Assembly (NCBI RefSeq): GCF_004519545.1
Contig: NZ_SDKM01000010.1
Coordinates: 1-64,000, forward strand
Direction: 5' to 3'
Length of the DNA stretch: 64,000 bases
From: Nocardioides guangzhouensis
GTDB lineage: Bacteria > Actinomycetota > Actinomycetes > Propionibacteriales > Nocardioidaceae
Below are positions 9,259-17,907 of the stretch, one piece after another. Made by a program: the position numbers and the translations under genes. Within the stretch, counting starts at the first letter, position 1. Every line of letters starts with the position of its first letter. The notes beneath the pieces were generated by a model, which was not told where the DNA came from, did no database searches, and saw nothing but the letters and a program-made list of their open reading frames with translations.

Positions 9259-10651
9259 ATGGCACTGACGGACGAGCAGGTCGCCCGACTGACCGACGAG
9301 CGGTTCGCACACACCAGGCCGGACCTGGCCGGCGTGCCCGACGTACCCCGCGAGCAGCTGCCGCCCGGGCTGCGCTGGCCAGCGTTCTTCCAGACCGCGG
9401 GGCTGCTCCGGTTCCGGCACCGGTTCGTGCCCTACCTGCACCGCCGGTTCGGGGACGTCTTCACGGTGCGGATGATCCCCGGCGGGCGACCGTTGGTGCT
9501 CTTCACCAGGCCCGAACACACCAGGGAGATCTTCGCCGGCGACCCGGAGGTCTTCCACGCCGGCAAGGGCAACGCGATCCTCGGGCCGATCATGGGCGAG
9601 CACTCGCTGCTGCTGCAGGACTCTGCCGAGCACAAGCGCGCCCGCAAGCTGCTGATGCCGGCGTTCAACGGCGCGGCCCTGCGCAGCTACCAGTCCCTGG
9701 TCACCGAGCTGGCCGGGGCGGAGGTCGCCACCTGGCGGGACGGCACCACGTTCCGGTCGCTGGACCGCATGAACGCGCTCACGCTCGAGGTGATCCTGCG
9801 CGTGGTCTTCGGCGTGACGGACGAACGCCGGCTCGCCGAGCTGCGGCCGCGGGTCAACCGGACCGTCAACATCAGCCCGGCGATCCTGCTCGGCTGGGGC
9901 TGGCCGCGGCTGCAGCGGATCAGGCCCTGGAAGGGCCAGGTCGACAACCAGCGCGAGCTCGACCGCCTCATGTACGCCGAGATCGCCGAGCGCCGCGAGG
10001 CTCCCGACCTCGCCGAGCGCACCGACGTCCTCTCCCAGCTGATCCGGATGCAGGAGGACGGGGACGCCTTGAGCGATGCCGAGCTGCGCGACCAGCTGGT
10101 CACGCTGCTGCTCGCCGGCCACGAGACCACCGCGACCGCGCTGGCCCTGGGCGCTGTTCGAGATCGGCCGTGACCCGCAGCAGCTCGACCGGGCCCGGAC
10201 CGCCGCGCTCGAGGGAGACGACGACTGGCTGGAGGCCGTGCTCAAGGAGTCCATGCGGCTGCACCCGGTGATCCCGATGGTGGTCCGCACCCTGATGCGC
10301 CCGGCCACGATCGCGGGGATCGACCTGCCGGCCGGGGTCACCATCGGGCCGTCGATCATCATCACCCACCACCGTGACGACCTGCATCCCGATCCCGAGG
10401 CGTTCCGCCCCGAACGGTTCCTCGAGGAGCACGGCAACCGGGTCGGCCCGGCCGCCAACACGTGGATCCCGTTCGGCGGAGGGGTGCGTCGCTGCATCGG
10501 CGCCGGGTTCTCGCTCATGGAGGGAGTCGCGGTGCTGCGCGAGGTGGTGGCGTCGTACGACGTCGAGGCGGTGGGCGACGACGAGCCCAAGGTCCGCAAC
10601 ATCACGAGCGTGCCGCGACGCGGCGCCCGGATCCGGGTCACCACCCGCTGA
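9259..10651 (+). pseudogene. Cytochrome P450, interrupted by a +1 frameshift
   Basis: Frame 1 (9259-10173) encodes the N-terminal two thirds through the I-helix LLLAGHETTATALA, then reads out of frame to a stop. The rest continues in another frame to 10651 with the ExxR motif LKESMRLHP and the haem loop FGGGVRRCIGAGFS. Removing one C from the CCC run at 10145-10147 restores a continuous protein of about 463 residues through WALFEIGRDP. All key P450 motifs are intact, so this is either a recent mutation or a sequencing error. A -10 TACCAT (9247-9252) lies six bases before the ATG, with a possible -35 at 9224, suggesting a leaderless mRNA. Confidence 0.85.
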
Positions 10652-10744
10652 CGAGACCGCCCCAACCCGGGTGGACCGACCCCGGCGCCGGACCACCCGA
10701 AATGGGCATGCGCCGTCACGACCGGCGCGGGATGATCCTGCCTT

Positions 10745-12055
10745 GTGACCTGGACCGACCGGCTGCGCGCGCTGCGCATGGACACCACCCCGCTGCGTGA
10801 GTCCCGTGACTTCCGGCTGCTGTTCCTGGCCGGGACCGTCTTCTACTTCGGGCAGATGGTCACCTACGTCGCGATCCCGTTCCAGATCTACACGCTGACC
10901 GGTTCGAACTTCATGGTCGGTGCGGTCGCGCTCGTCGAGCTGCTGCCGCTGGTCGTGTTCGGCCTGTACGGCGGCGCGCTGGCCGACCACGTCGACCGCC
11001 GCAGGCTGCTGATCGCGTGCGGGTTCGCCCAGGTGGCGCTGAGCGCAGTGCTGGCGGCGAACGCGTTCGCCGGTGATCCGCGGGTGTGGGTGATCTTTGT
11101 GATTGCCGGGTTCCTCGCCGCCGCCCAGTCCCTGCAGCGGCCGTCGCGGGAGGCGCTCGAGCCGCGCACCGTCCGCCACGACCAGATCACCGCCGCGAAC
11201 GCCCTGACCAGCTTCGGCATGCAGGCCGGGCTGCTGGTCGGACCGGCTATCGGCGGCCTGCTGATCGCCTACGTCGGGATCGGCTGGTGCTACCTCGTCG
11301 ACGTCGCCGGGCTGCTGACCGCGACCGCCCTGTTCTGGCTGATGCGTCCCTACCCGCACGAGGGCGAGACCACGCCGCCCAGCCTGCGCGGCATCGGCGA
11401 GGGCCTGCAGTACGCCCTCAACCGCCGCGACCTGCTCGGCACCTACCTGGTCGACCTGGCCGCGATGCTGCTCGCGATCCCGGTCGTGCTGTTCCCCGCG
11501 CTGGCCGACGAGGTCTTCGCCCGTCCCGAGCTGCTCGGCCTGCTCTACACGGCCGAGACCGTCGGCGCCATGCTCGCGACGGCGCTGAGCGGGTGGACCT
11601 CCCGCGTGCACCACCACGGGCGGGCGATCGTGATCGCCGCCGCGATGTACGGCGCGTTCATCGCCCTCGCCGGCCTCGCCCCGTCGATCTGGGTGGCGCT
11701 CGCCTTCTTCACGCTCGCCGGAGCCGCCGACATGGTCTCGGCGGTGTTCCGGTCGACGGTCTGGAACCAGACCATCCCGGACCACATGCGCGGCCGGCTG
11801 GCCGGCATCGAGATGTTGTCGTACTCCCTCGGCCCGCTCGGCGGCCAGGTCCGCGCCGGCTTCGTCGCCGATGCGTGGAGCGTGCGGGGCGCGATCGTCA
11901 GCGGTGGCTTCGCCTGCGTGGGCGGGGTGGTGCTCACCGCGGCCCTGCTCGGCGACTTCTGGTCCTACGACAGCCAGACCGACGAGCACGCGATCGCCGA
12001 GCGCGCGGCCCGCGCGGAACGGGCCACGGGTGGCGCCGAGCCCGCCGACGGCTGA
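10745..12055 (+). CDS. MFS transporter, EntS-like drug/siderophore exporter
   Basis: A 436-residue integral membrane protein with about 12 hydrophobic segments. The DHA3/EntS-type N-terminus is SRDFRLLFLAGTVFYFGQMVTY, and the loop GLYGGALADHVDRRRLL is the family's motif A. It probably exports a small hydrophobic molecule by proton antiport. It lies 93 bp after the P450, so the pair might make and export or detoxify one compound; this is inference. GTG 10745 was taken; ATG 10778 is possible. Confidence 0.85.
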   Translation: MTWTDRLRALRMDTTPLRESRDFRLLFLAGTVFYFGQMVTYVAIPFQIYTLTGSNFMVGAVALVELLPLVVFGLYGGALADHVDRRRLLIACGFAQVALSAVLAANAFAGDPRVWVIFVIAGFLAAAQSLQRPSREALEPRTVRHDQITAANALTSFGMQAGLLVGPAIGGLLIAYVGIGWCYLVDVAGLLTATALFWLMRPYPHEGETTPPSLRGIGEGLQYALNRRDLLGTYLVDLAAMLLAIPVVLFPALADEVFARPELLGLLYTAETVGAMLATALSGWTSRVHHHGRAIVIAAAMYGAFIALAGLAPSIWVALAFFTLAGAADMVSAVFRSTVWNQTIPDHMRGRLAGIEMLSYSLGPLGGQVRAGFVADAWSVRGAIVSGGFACVGGVVLTAALLGDFWSYDSQTDEHAIAERAARAERATGGAEPADG

Positions 12056-12071
12056 GCCGCGGCCTGGCTGG

Positions 12072-12527
12072 TCACGCCGCCGAGGCCTCGGGATCGAACG
12101 TGGCGGCCACCCCCTCGAACACCTCGCACCAGGCGCCGTACTCCGAGCGCTCGATCGTGCCCGAGACCGACCAGGCGCGGCCCTCGCACAGCCACACCCA
12201 GACCTCGCTGACCAGCTCGCGGCCACCGTCGCGGTGCGCGAGCCGGAGGTAGTCGACGTCGAAACCGTCGAGGTCGAAGGAGTCCTCGTCCTCGACGTCG
12301 AACCCCGCCAGGGAGGACGCGAGCTCCGCCCGGAACCGTTCCAGCCAGCCGGTGCGGCTCCAGCCGGGCTCCAGGTCGGCCACCGACACCGCCATCGACG
12401 GGCACGCCTCGCCGACGGGCCGCCGGGGTGCGGCCAGCAGCAGCACCCCGGGTGCCGGATCGGCGACCCGCTCCCACCCGGCCGGGACCGCGATGCGCAC
12501 CGTGCGCCGGGGGTCCTCAGTGCGCAT
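12072..12527 (-). CDS. PsbP/Mog1-like small protein in type VII-like cassette
   Basis: A 151-residue soluble protein with alternating strands and helices (VRIAVPAGWERV at the start, AWSVSGTIE near the end). This resembles the DUF1795/LpqN/PsbP-like fold, without a lipobox or signal peptide. It overlaps the stop of the WXG-like gene upstream by 11 bp, so it is translated as the third gene of the cassette. By analogy with ESX systems it could be a chaperone or immunity-like partner, but the sequence alone does not show that. Confidence 0.6.
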   Translation of the reverse strand: MRTEDPRRTVRIAVPAGWERVADPAPGVLLLAAPRRPVGEACPSMAVSVADLEPGWSRTGWLERFRAELASSLAGFDVEDEDSFDLDGFDVDYLRLAHRDGGRELVSEVWVWLCEGRAWSVSGTIERSEYGAWCEVFEGVAATFDPEASAA

Positions 12528-13404
12528 CAGCCACCTCCAGGGCCTTGCGCCCGGCCTTGGTGCCCACCCACGCGCCGACCTTGCCGCACACCGGCGCGGA
12601 CCTGCGGGTCGCGCTGATCCGGGCACAGAGCGCGATGGCACCGACCGCGCCGACCGCCGTGGTGGCACCGACCAGGCTGCCCCGGCCGACCCGCTCGAGC
12701 AGGCTGAGGTCGTCGCGCTCGAGGTCGTCCTCGATCTGCCCGGTGGTCGCCGTGATCGCCGGTCGCAGCACGTCGGTGTAGCCCACGAAGGGTCTCCGGA
12801 GCGCTGGCGGCAGCAACGGGAGCGCGACCGGGAGCTCGAAGTCGAGAGCCCGGTCAGCACCGGTCAGGTCGGGCCACGTGCGCACGTTGTCGCGCACCAT
12901 CGCCGGCACCGGGTGGTCGAGGCGCGAGACCTCCAGCGGCGGGAACGCGTCGTCGAGGACCGCCAACCAGTCGGCCTGGGCCTGTGCTTCGCGGTCCCTC
13001 GCCCGCGCCACGATCGCGGTCGCCCGCGCGAGCGCCTCGCCCTGCTCCGGACGCACGTCCGCGGCGTGCGGCAGCGCGTCACCGGCAACCGGGACTCCGC
13101 CGGCACGAGCCGTCCGCCGGGCCTCATCCATCATCGCCTGCACCCCGTCGAGCCGGGAGGCGAGGACGCGGAGCGCCGGACCCACCAGGCGGAGCCGGGC
13201 GACCTGGTCGTCGGCCAGCACCAGGGCGGACCTGACCTGCGCCCGGAACGACTCCCCGGCCGCACCGCGCCACGAGCCGCCCGACGTGGTCCGCACCGAC
13301 GCGAGGTGCTCGGCGACGGCCGCGGTGCGGGCCTCGAGCCGGCGCAGCTCGCGGGCCGCCGTCCGGCATCCCGGGGACGACCCGTCGACCACGAGGCTGG
13401 TCAT
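12517..13404 (-). CDS. WXG-like type VII secretion substrate candidate
   Basis: A 295-residue protein with an N-terminal helical hairpin carrying WRG (residues 45-47) in GGSWRGAAGESFR, the turn signature of WXG100-type proteins. Another helical region follows, then a Gly/Ala-rich hydrophobic stretch near residues 245-270 and a basic tail. It overlaps the small YxxxD protein by ATGA. Together they look like an ESX-type heterodimer in which one partner carries WXG and the other the YxxxD secretion signal. No EccC, EccD or other secretion machinery is in the window. Confidence 0.6.
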   Translation of the reverse strand: MTSLVVDGSSPGCRTAARELRRLEARTAAVAEHLASVRTTSGGSWRGAAGESFRAQVRSALVLADDQVARLRLVGPALRVLASRLDGVQAMMDEARRTARAGGVPVAGDALPHAADVRPEQGEALARATAIVARARDREAQAQADWLAVLDDAFPPLEVSRLDHPVPAMVRDNVRTWPDLTGADRALDFELPVALPLLPPALRRPFVGYTDVLRPAITATTGQIEDDLERDDLSLLERVGRGSLVGATTAVGAVGAIALCARISATRRSAPVCGKVGAWVGTKAGRKALEVADAH

Positions 13405-13685
13405 CCGAACCACCCCGGCGTCCACGCGAAGGAGCGCTCGACGACGCCGTCGGAGTCGGCGTACGTCGTGAGGCTGGCGTCGACGGCATCGGCCAGGTCG
13501 CCGAGCCGGCCGGACAGTCCGAGGGCCTGCCCGGAGAGACCGCGCACCGCGTCGGCGGTGGCGGCCGTGGAGGCCCCGGTGTCCGGGGACGGCAGCGTGG
13601 TGGCGGCCGCCAGGTCTGCCTGTCGCTCGCGCAACCCGGCCGGCAGCGGTCCGATCACCTCGGGGTCGAACTCGAGATCGCTCAT
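13401..13685 (-). CDS. Small helical protein with YxxxD motif (EspC-like)
   Basis: A 94-residue protein made almost wholly of two Ala/Leu-rich helices. Near its C-terminus it has Y75-A-D-S-D79, matching the YxxxD/E type VII secretion signal, followed by a Trp/Gly-rich end. It is first of the three-gene cassette, and its stop overlaps the start of the WXG-like gene. The ATG at 13685 was chosen because upstream codons read through the presumed promoter. Confidence 0.6.
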   Translation of the reverse strand: MSDLEFDPEVIGPLPAGLRERQADLAAATTLPSPDTGASTAATADAVRGLSGQALGLSGRLGDLADAVDASLTTYADSDGVVERSFAWTPGWFG

Positions 13686-13831
13686 GACCGGGACGCTAGG
13701 CACGGAGGTGCCGGTCATGCAGCGGCCGGCGCGGAGCCTGTGGACACGAGCGGGGACGACTCGCAGCCAGCCGCTTCGGCCTGCCTGCAACAATGGCCAC
13801 CGTCATTCGACGTCGAGCCCGGGGGGAACCT

Positions 13832-14398
13832 GTGTCGCAGTCCGAGGACCGGCCGGTCCTGACCGGCCTGGTGGCGCTGGTCGGCGTCGCCGTGGTCGTC
13901 GGGCTGCTGGCTGGGGTCGGCGCAATCGTCGGCAGCAGGGTGCTCGGGTTGACCGGTGACGGCGGCGGTGGCAACGACGAGGCACAGGGCCAGGCGTCGC
14001 TCTACCTCCCCGACCCGGTGAAGACCAAGGACACCGGCGGGCCCGAGATCACGCTCGACGCCACTCCTTCCGAACGGGCGACCGAGGAGAGCCCTTCGGA
14101 GGAGCCCTCGATCGAGAAGCCGAAGAACGCGATCACGCTGAGCGCGGGGGCGACCACGGTCGGCGGCGAGAACCTCTACCTCTCCGGGGTGTACCCGGGC
14201 GGCGAGGGCGCGATCCTCGACATCGAGTACAAGGTCAACGACCAGCCCTGGCGCGAGTTCAACCTCGACGTCAACGTGTCCGGGCAGCAGTTCGCGACGT
14301 ACGTCTACACCTCCAACACCGGCACCATCCAGTGGCGGGTCTGGGACAAGTCGACGAACAAGCGCTCCAACGCGGTGACCGTCAAGCACACCGGCTGA
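13832..14398 (+). CDS. Membrane-anchored extracellular protein, unknown
   Basis: A protein of about 188 residues with one membrane helix near residues 10-35 (GLVALVGVAVVVGLLAGVGA), an acidic Ser/Thr/Pro/Glu-rich stalk, and a C-terminal beta-rich domain (YLSGVYPGGEGAILDIEYKV). The arrangement suggests the domain is displayed outside the cell. GTG 13832 is preferred because GGGGGGA lies just upstream; an ATG at 13793 is also open. AACAAT at 13787-13792 may be the -10. It ends 17 bp from the convergent MFS gene. No family recognised. Confidence 0.65.
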   Translation: MSQSEDRPVLTGLVALVGVAVVVGLLAGVGAIVGSRVLGLTGDGGGGNDEAQGQASLYLPDPVKTKDTGGPEITLDATPSERATEESPSEEPSIEKPKNAITLSAGATTVGGENLYLSGVYPGGEGAILDIEYKVNDQPWREFNLDVNVSGQQFATYVYTSNTGTIQWRVWDKSTNKRSNAVTVKHTG

Positions 14399-14415
14399 GA
14401 CTTGGTGGAGCGCGA

Positions 14416-15657
14416 TCAGCGCACCCCCGCCACCTCCGGTACGCCGGTCGTCACGCGGTCGCGGTCCAGCCGCCGGGTCCAGTAGCCCACCCACCCGGTG
14501 CCGACCAGCCCGACCAGGCCGAGCACGACGCACGCTGCGGGGAGGGCGAGGACCGAGGCCAGCGCGCTGACCGCGAGCGGGCCGGACGTGCCGCCGATGT
14601 CGCCGCACAGCCGCCACCCGCCGAGGAACTGCGAGCGGCCCACCACCGGCGCCGTGTCCGCACCGAGCGTCATCACGATGCCGGACCCCAGGCCGTTGCC
14701 GGCGGCGATGACCAGCGCCACCGCGACCAGTGCCGGGGCTGCCGTCGCCAGCGGCATCGCCAGCGCACCGAGCGCGACGGTGAGCACCACCGGCACCGCG
14801 ACCACCGCCCGACCGCGGTGGTCGAGCAGCCATCCCCCGGGCAGGAAGAACGCGATGTCGACCGCGCCCGCCGCCGCGAACAGCAGGGACGTCGCCTCCG
14901 CCGACAAGCCGATGTGGTCGGCCCACAGCGGCAGCAGCGTGGTGCGCATCGACCGGGATGCGCCGATCACGACGACGGCGACTCCCAGCGTCAGCAGGGT
15001 GTGCCGGTGCGACAGCAGCACCGAGAGCACGCTCGCGTGGCCGGCCGCGGCCTGCTCGTGCCGGGACTCGGCGCCGAGGTCGGGCATCGCCAGCGCGACC
15101 AGCGCGGCCGCGGCGGACATGGCGGCTCCGAGCACGAACACCGCGGTGAGCCCCTGCCAGGCGATCAGGCCGGCGCCGATCAGCGGTCCGACCAGGAGTC
15201 CGAGGCGGGCGCTCGCGCCCAGGGCGGAGAGTGCCCGGGCGCGGTGCCCGGCCGGGACCGCCTCGATGATGAACCCCTGCCGGGCCAGCAGGAACCCGGT
15301 CCAGGTGGCGCCACTGACCAGCACCGCGCCGGCCAGCACCGGGACCGAGTCGGTCAGGGCGGCCACGGCCATGGCCAGCACGTCGACCGCGCCGCAGACC
15401 AGGAGCATCCGGCGCTCGCCGATCCTCGCGACCAGGGCGCCGGCCGGCAGGCTGGTCAGGAGCTGGCCGACCCCCATGAGGCCGACCACGAGCGCGGCGA
15501 GCTGGACGTCGGCGCCGAGCTCGCGGGCCCGGAGCGCGAGGACCGGGATGATCGCGCCGTACCCGACAGAGCTGACGACGGTCGGGCCGTACGCCGCGAA
15601 CGCGATGTCACGCAGCCGAGAGCTGCCGGTCTCCCCGAGCGTCCGCACCCGACCCAT
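14416..15657 (-). CDS. MFS transporter
   Basis: A 413-residue membrane protein with about 12 transmembrane segments. The first loop region LPAGALVARIGERRMLL is the MFS motif A, and helix 5 resembles drug exporters (ARLGLLVGPLIGAGLIAWQG). The substrate is unknown. Its start overlaps the last 50 bp of the EamA gene on the same strand, and no later in-frame ATG/GTG before the first helix is apparent, so the overlap seems real and translation may be coupled. Confidence 0.8.
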   Translation of the reverse strand: MGRVRTLGETGSSRLRDIAFAAYGPTVVSSVGYGAIIPVLALRARELGADVQLAALVVGLMGVGQLLTSLPAGALVARIGERRMLLVCGAVDVLAMAVAALTDSVPVLAGAVLVSGATWTGFLLARQGFIIEAVPAGHRARALSALGASARLGLLVGPLIGAGLIAWQGLTAVFVLGAAMSAAAALVALAMPDLGAESRHEQAAAGHASVLSVLLSHRHTLLTLGVAVVVIGASRSMRTTLLPLWADHIGLSAEATSLLFAAAGAVDIAFFLPGGWLLDHRGRAVVAVPVVLTVALGALAMPLATAAPALVAVALVIAAGNGLGSGIVMTLGADTAPVVGRSQFLGGWRLCGDIGGTSGPLAVSALASVLALPAACVVLGLVGLVGTGWVGYWTRRLDRDRVTTGVPEVAGVR

Positions 15658-16561
15658 TCTCGTCCACGGGTGCCTGGACCGGAGCGGCGGCCCGGCGGCG
15701 CCGCAGCGTCGCGGCGACCACAGGCTGGCCGGCGAGCACGCCACCGAGGACCAGCACCATGCCCAACGCCTGCGCCCAGCCGAACAGCTCACCGGCGAAC
15801 GCGACCCCCAGCGCGGTGCCCACGACCGGGTTGACCAGGCCGATCAGCGAGACCGCTCCGGCGGGCATGCGGACGAGGCCCTTGAACCAGCAGTAGTAGG
15901 CGATGCCGGTGCCGACGACGGCCAGCCACACGAAGCCGGCCGCGGCGGGCAGGTCGGTCACGGGCGGCGGTCCCTCGACGAGAAGGCCGACCGGCAGCAG
16001 CACCAGGCCCCCGACCACCAGCTGCCAGGAGATCAGGGTGAGCATGTCGACCGGGGCCGGCCACCGCTTGATCAGCACGAAGCCGAGCGCGGAGACCACC
16101 ACGGAGCCGAACGCGCCGACCAGACCCAGGGTGTCGACGGCGCCGGGTGAGCGGAGCACCAGGAGCGCGACGCCGACCAGGCCGACCAGCGCGGCACCGA
16201 TCCGGATCGCGCCCGGGCGCTCGCCGATGATCGGCAGCGCCAGCGCCATCACGGCCAGCGGGGACGCGGCCTGCACGGTCGCGGCCAGGCCTCCGGGCAG
16301 GTGGTAGGCCGCGAGGAAGATCAGCGGGAAGAACAACCCGATGTTGCAGACGCCCAGCAGCAGCGCGCGCCACCACCAGACGCCGCGCGGGAGCTGGCGA
16401 CGCATCGCGAGCAGCACGAGACCGACGGGGAGCGCCCGGACCGTGGCCGCGAACAGCGGACGGTCGGGGGGCAGGAACTGCTCGGTGACGATGTACGTCG
16501 TGCCCCAGGCGGCGGGGGCGACCATGGTCAGGAAGACGAAGCGCCAGCGGATAGTTTCCAC
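15608..16561 (-). CDS. EamA/DMT-family transporter
   Basis: A 317-residue protein with ten hydrophobic segments in two EamA repeats, starting RWRFVFLTMVAPAAWGTTYIV. Members export amino acids, metabolites or drugs. The GTG at 16561 is the only suitable start and lies inside the first TTCCACGGAA palindrome. A minus-strand -10 TAAAGT (16574-16569) ends seven bases before it, so the mRNA is probably leaderless. It is divergent from the MarR gene and very likely repressed by it. Confidence 0.85.
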   Translation of the reverse strand: METIRWRFVFLTMVAPAAWGTTYIVTEQFLPPDRPLFAATVRALPVGLVLLAMRRQLPRGVWWWRALLLGVCNIGLFFPLIFLAAYHLPGGLAATVQAASPLAVMALALPIIGERPGAIRIGAALVGLVGVALLVLRSPGAVDTLGLVGAFGSVVVSALGFVLIKRWPAPVDMLTLISWQLVVGGLVLLPVGLLVEGPPPVTDLPAAAGFVWLAVVGTGIAYYCWFKGLVRMPAGAVSLIGLVNPVVGTALGVAFAGELFGWAQALGMVLVLGGVLAGQPVVAATLRRRRAAAPVQAPVDENGSGADARGDRQLSAA

Positions 16562-16586
16562 GGAAGATACTTTACCTTCCGAGGAA
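16556..16586. promoter_or_regulatory. Twin operator between EamA and MarR genes
   Basis: Two palindromes, TTCCacGGAA (16556-16565) and TTCCgaGGAA (16577-16586), have centres 21 bp apart, two helical turns. They overlap the EamA start codon and lie between both -10 hexamers (TAAAGT on the minus strand, TATAGT at 16589-16594 on the plus strand). This is the expected layout for a MarR repressor controlling both genes. Confidence 0.75.
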
Positions 16587-16600
16587 GATATAGTCGAGGC

Positions 16601-17098
16601 ATGGCAGCGGAGCTGGACCACGTCGGTCGGATCATGGAGCAGTGGCGGCGCGAGCGGCCCGACGTCGACCCGTCGCCGATGGGCGTCATCGGTCGGCTGC
16701 ACCGGCTCGCGCAGGCCCTGGACGCCGAGCTGCGGGTCGTGTTCGCCGAGGCCGGCCTCTCCGACGGGGACTTCGACGTGCTCGCGTCGCTGCGACGGGC
16801 GGGCACGCCGTACGAGCTGACGCCGGGGGAGCTGGCCGCCACCACGATGGTGACCTCGGGGGCGATCACCAAGCGCATCGACCGGCTCGAGGACCGGGGT
16901 TACGTGACGCGGTCGGTCTGCGCGGACGACGCCCGCTCGCGCAAGATCCGGCTCACCCGGCGCGGGGTGACCCTCATCGACGACCTCGTGCCCAAGCACC
17001 TGGCCAACGAGCGCCGGCTGCTGTCCGGGCTGACCGACCTCGAGCGGACCCGGCTGGCCGGCCTGCTGGAGGCGTGGGGGCGCGACCTCGGCGTCTGA
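16601..17098 (+). CDS. MarR-family transcriptional regulator
   Basis: A 165-residue winged-helix repressor. The recognition helix region is TPGELAATTMVTSGAITKRIDRLEDRGYVTR and the wing is DARSRKIRLTRRG. TATAGT (16589-16594) ends six bases before the ATG, a leaderless arrangement. It is divergent from the EamA transporter across two palindromes, so it probably represses itself and the transporter until a ligand, perhaps the exported compound, binds. Confidence 0.9.
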   Translation: MAAELDHVGRIMEQWRRERPDVDPSPMGVIGRLHRLAQALDAELRVVFAEAGLSDGDFDVLASLRRAGTPYELTPGELAATTMVTSGAITKRIDRLEDRGYVTRSVCADDARSRKIRLTRRGVTLIDDLVPKHLANERRLLSGLTDLERTRLAGLLEAWGRDLGV

Positions 17099-17130
17099 CG
17101 CCGCCATCCCGGACGGTTCGACCGCATGAT

Positions 17131-17164
17131 GTGGCCGCGCGGCGCGCAAGACATGGCCGCTCGA
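17131..17164. repeat. Copy of the TGGCCGC/CAAGAC intergenic repeat
   Basis: TGGCCGCGCGGCGCGCAAGAC followed by ATGGCCGCTCG lies just beyond the marR stop and matches the reverse copy at 7797-7866. It falls between two genes that end facing each other. Confidence 0.45.
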
Positions 17165-17175
17165 CGGGGGAGTGG

Positions 17176-17805
17176 TCAGAAGTACGGCGTGAGCTCGGCG
17201 AGGGAGGCAGCGGCGCCGGTGCCGTCGAAGCGGTCGATGCGCACGGCGGCGATGCCGAGCGCGGTCGCGGCGTCGCAGTAGCGCTGCTGGTCGTCGACGA
17301 AGAGGGCCTGCTCCGGCGCGACGTCCAGCCGGCGGAGGGCCTCGTGGAAGATCACCGGGTCCGGCTTGGCGGCCTGCACCTCGCAGGAGAGGACCAGCTC
17401 GTCGACCAGCGCGGCCAGCCCGAGGTGGTCGAGCAGCGGGCGGGTGTTGTCGGCGCAGTTGCTGACGAACGCGGTGCGCACGCCGGACGCGCGCAGCGAC
17501 TGCAGGAACGGGATGGTGTCGTCGTGGAGGACGGCCAGCTCGTGGAGGAGCTCGAGGTCGGCGGCGACGAGGTCGTCGATGAGGGTGGCGTCCGCCGGGC
17601 TCCCGAGGGTGCGGAGGACGTCGTCGAGGGCCTCCGCGATCGTCACCCGACCTACGCTGACCGGAACCTCCCAGGAGGAGACACCGATGGCGAGGTCGTC
17701 GGCACTCACGCCGGCCCGCTCGGCGAGGGACGTCACAAAGCGCGAGAAGTCGACGCTGACGACGGTGTCGTAGACGTCGATCAGGCACGCGGCGTACCGG
17801 GTCAC
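17176..17805 (-). CDS. HAD-superfamily hydrolase
   Basis: A 209-residue hydrolase. Motif I is LIDVYDT with nucleophile Asp10 and a Tyr at the position of the usual second Asp, as in haloacid-dehalogenase-like members. Motif II is AFVSNCAD, motif III the Lys in AAKPDPVIF, and motif IV VDDQQRYCDAA. Phosphatase or dehalogenase activity cannot be told apart. The GTG at 17805 is the start. It is a single gene downstream of the aldo/keto reductase on the same strand. Confidence 0.85.
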   Translation of the reverse strand: MTRYAACLIDVYDTVVSVDFSRFVTSLAERAGVSADDLAIGVSSWEVPVSVGRVTIAEALDDVLRTLGSPADATLIDDLVAADLELLHELAVLHDDTIPFLQSLRASGVRTAFVSNCADNTRPLLDHLGLAALVDELVLSCEVQAAKPDPVIFHEALRRLDVAPEQALFVDDQQRYCDAATALGIAAVRIDRFDGTGAAASLAELTPYF

Positions 17806-17907
17806 CCCAGCGAGGCTAGCGGGAGCTGCCTGTCGCCCGCCCCGGGAGAGGCCGCCAGAGGGCGTGCCCGGAGCCGGCCCCGGGGGCGACGGCTCCGGGC
17901 CGGGACC

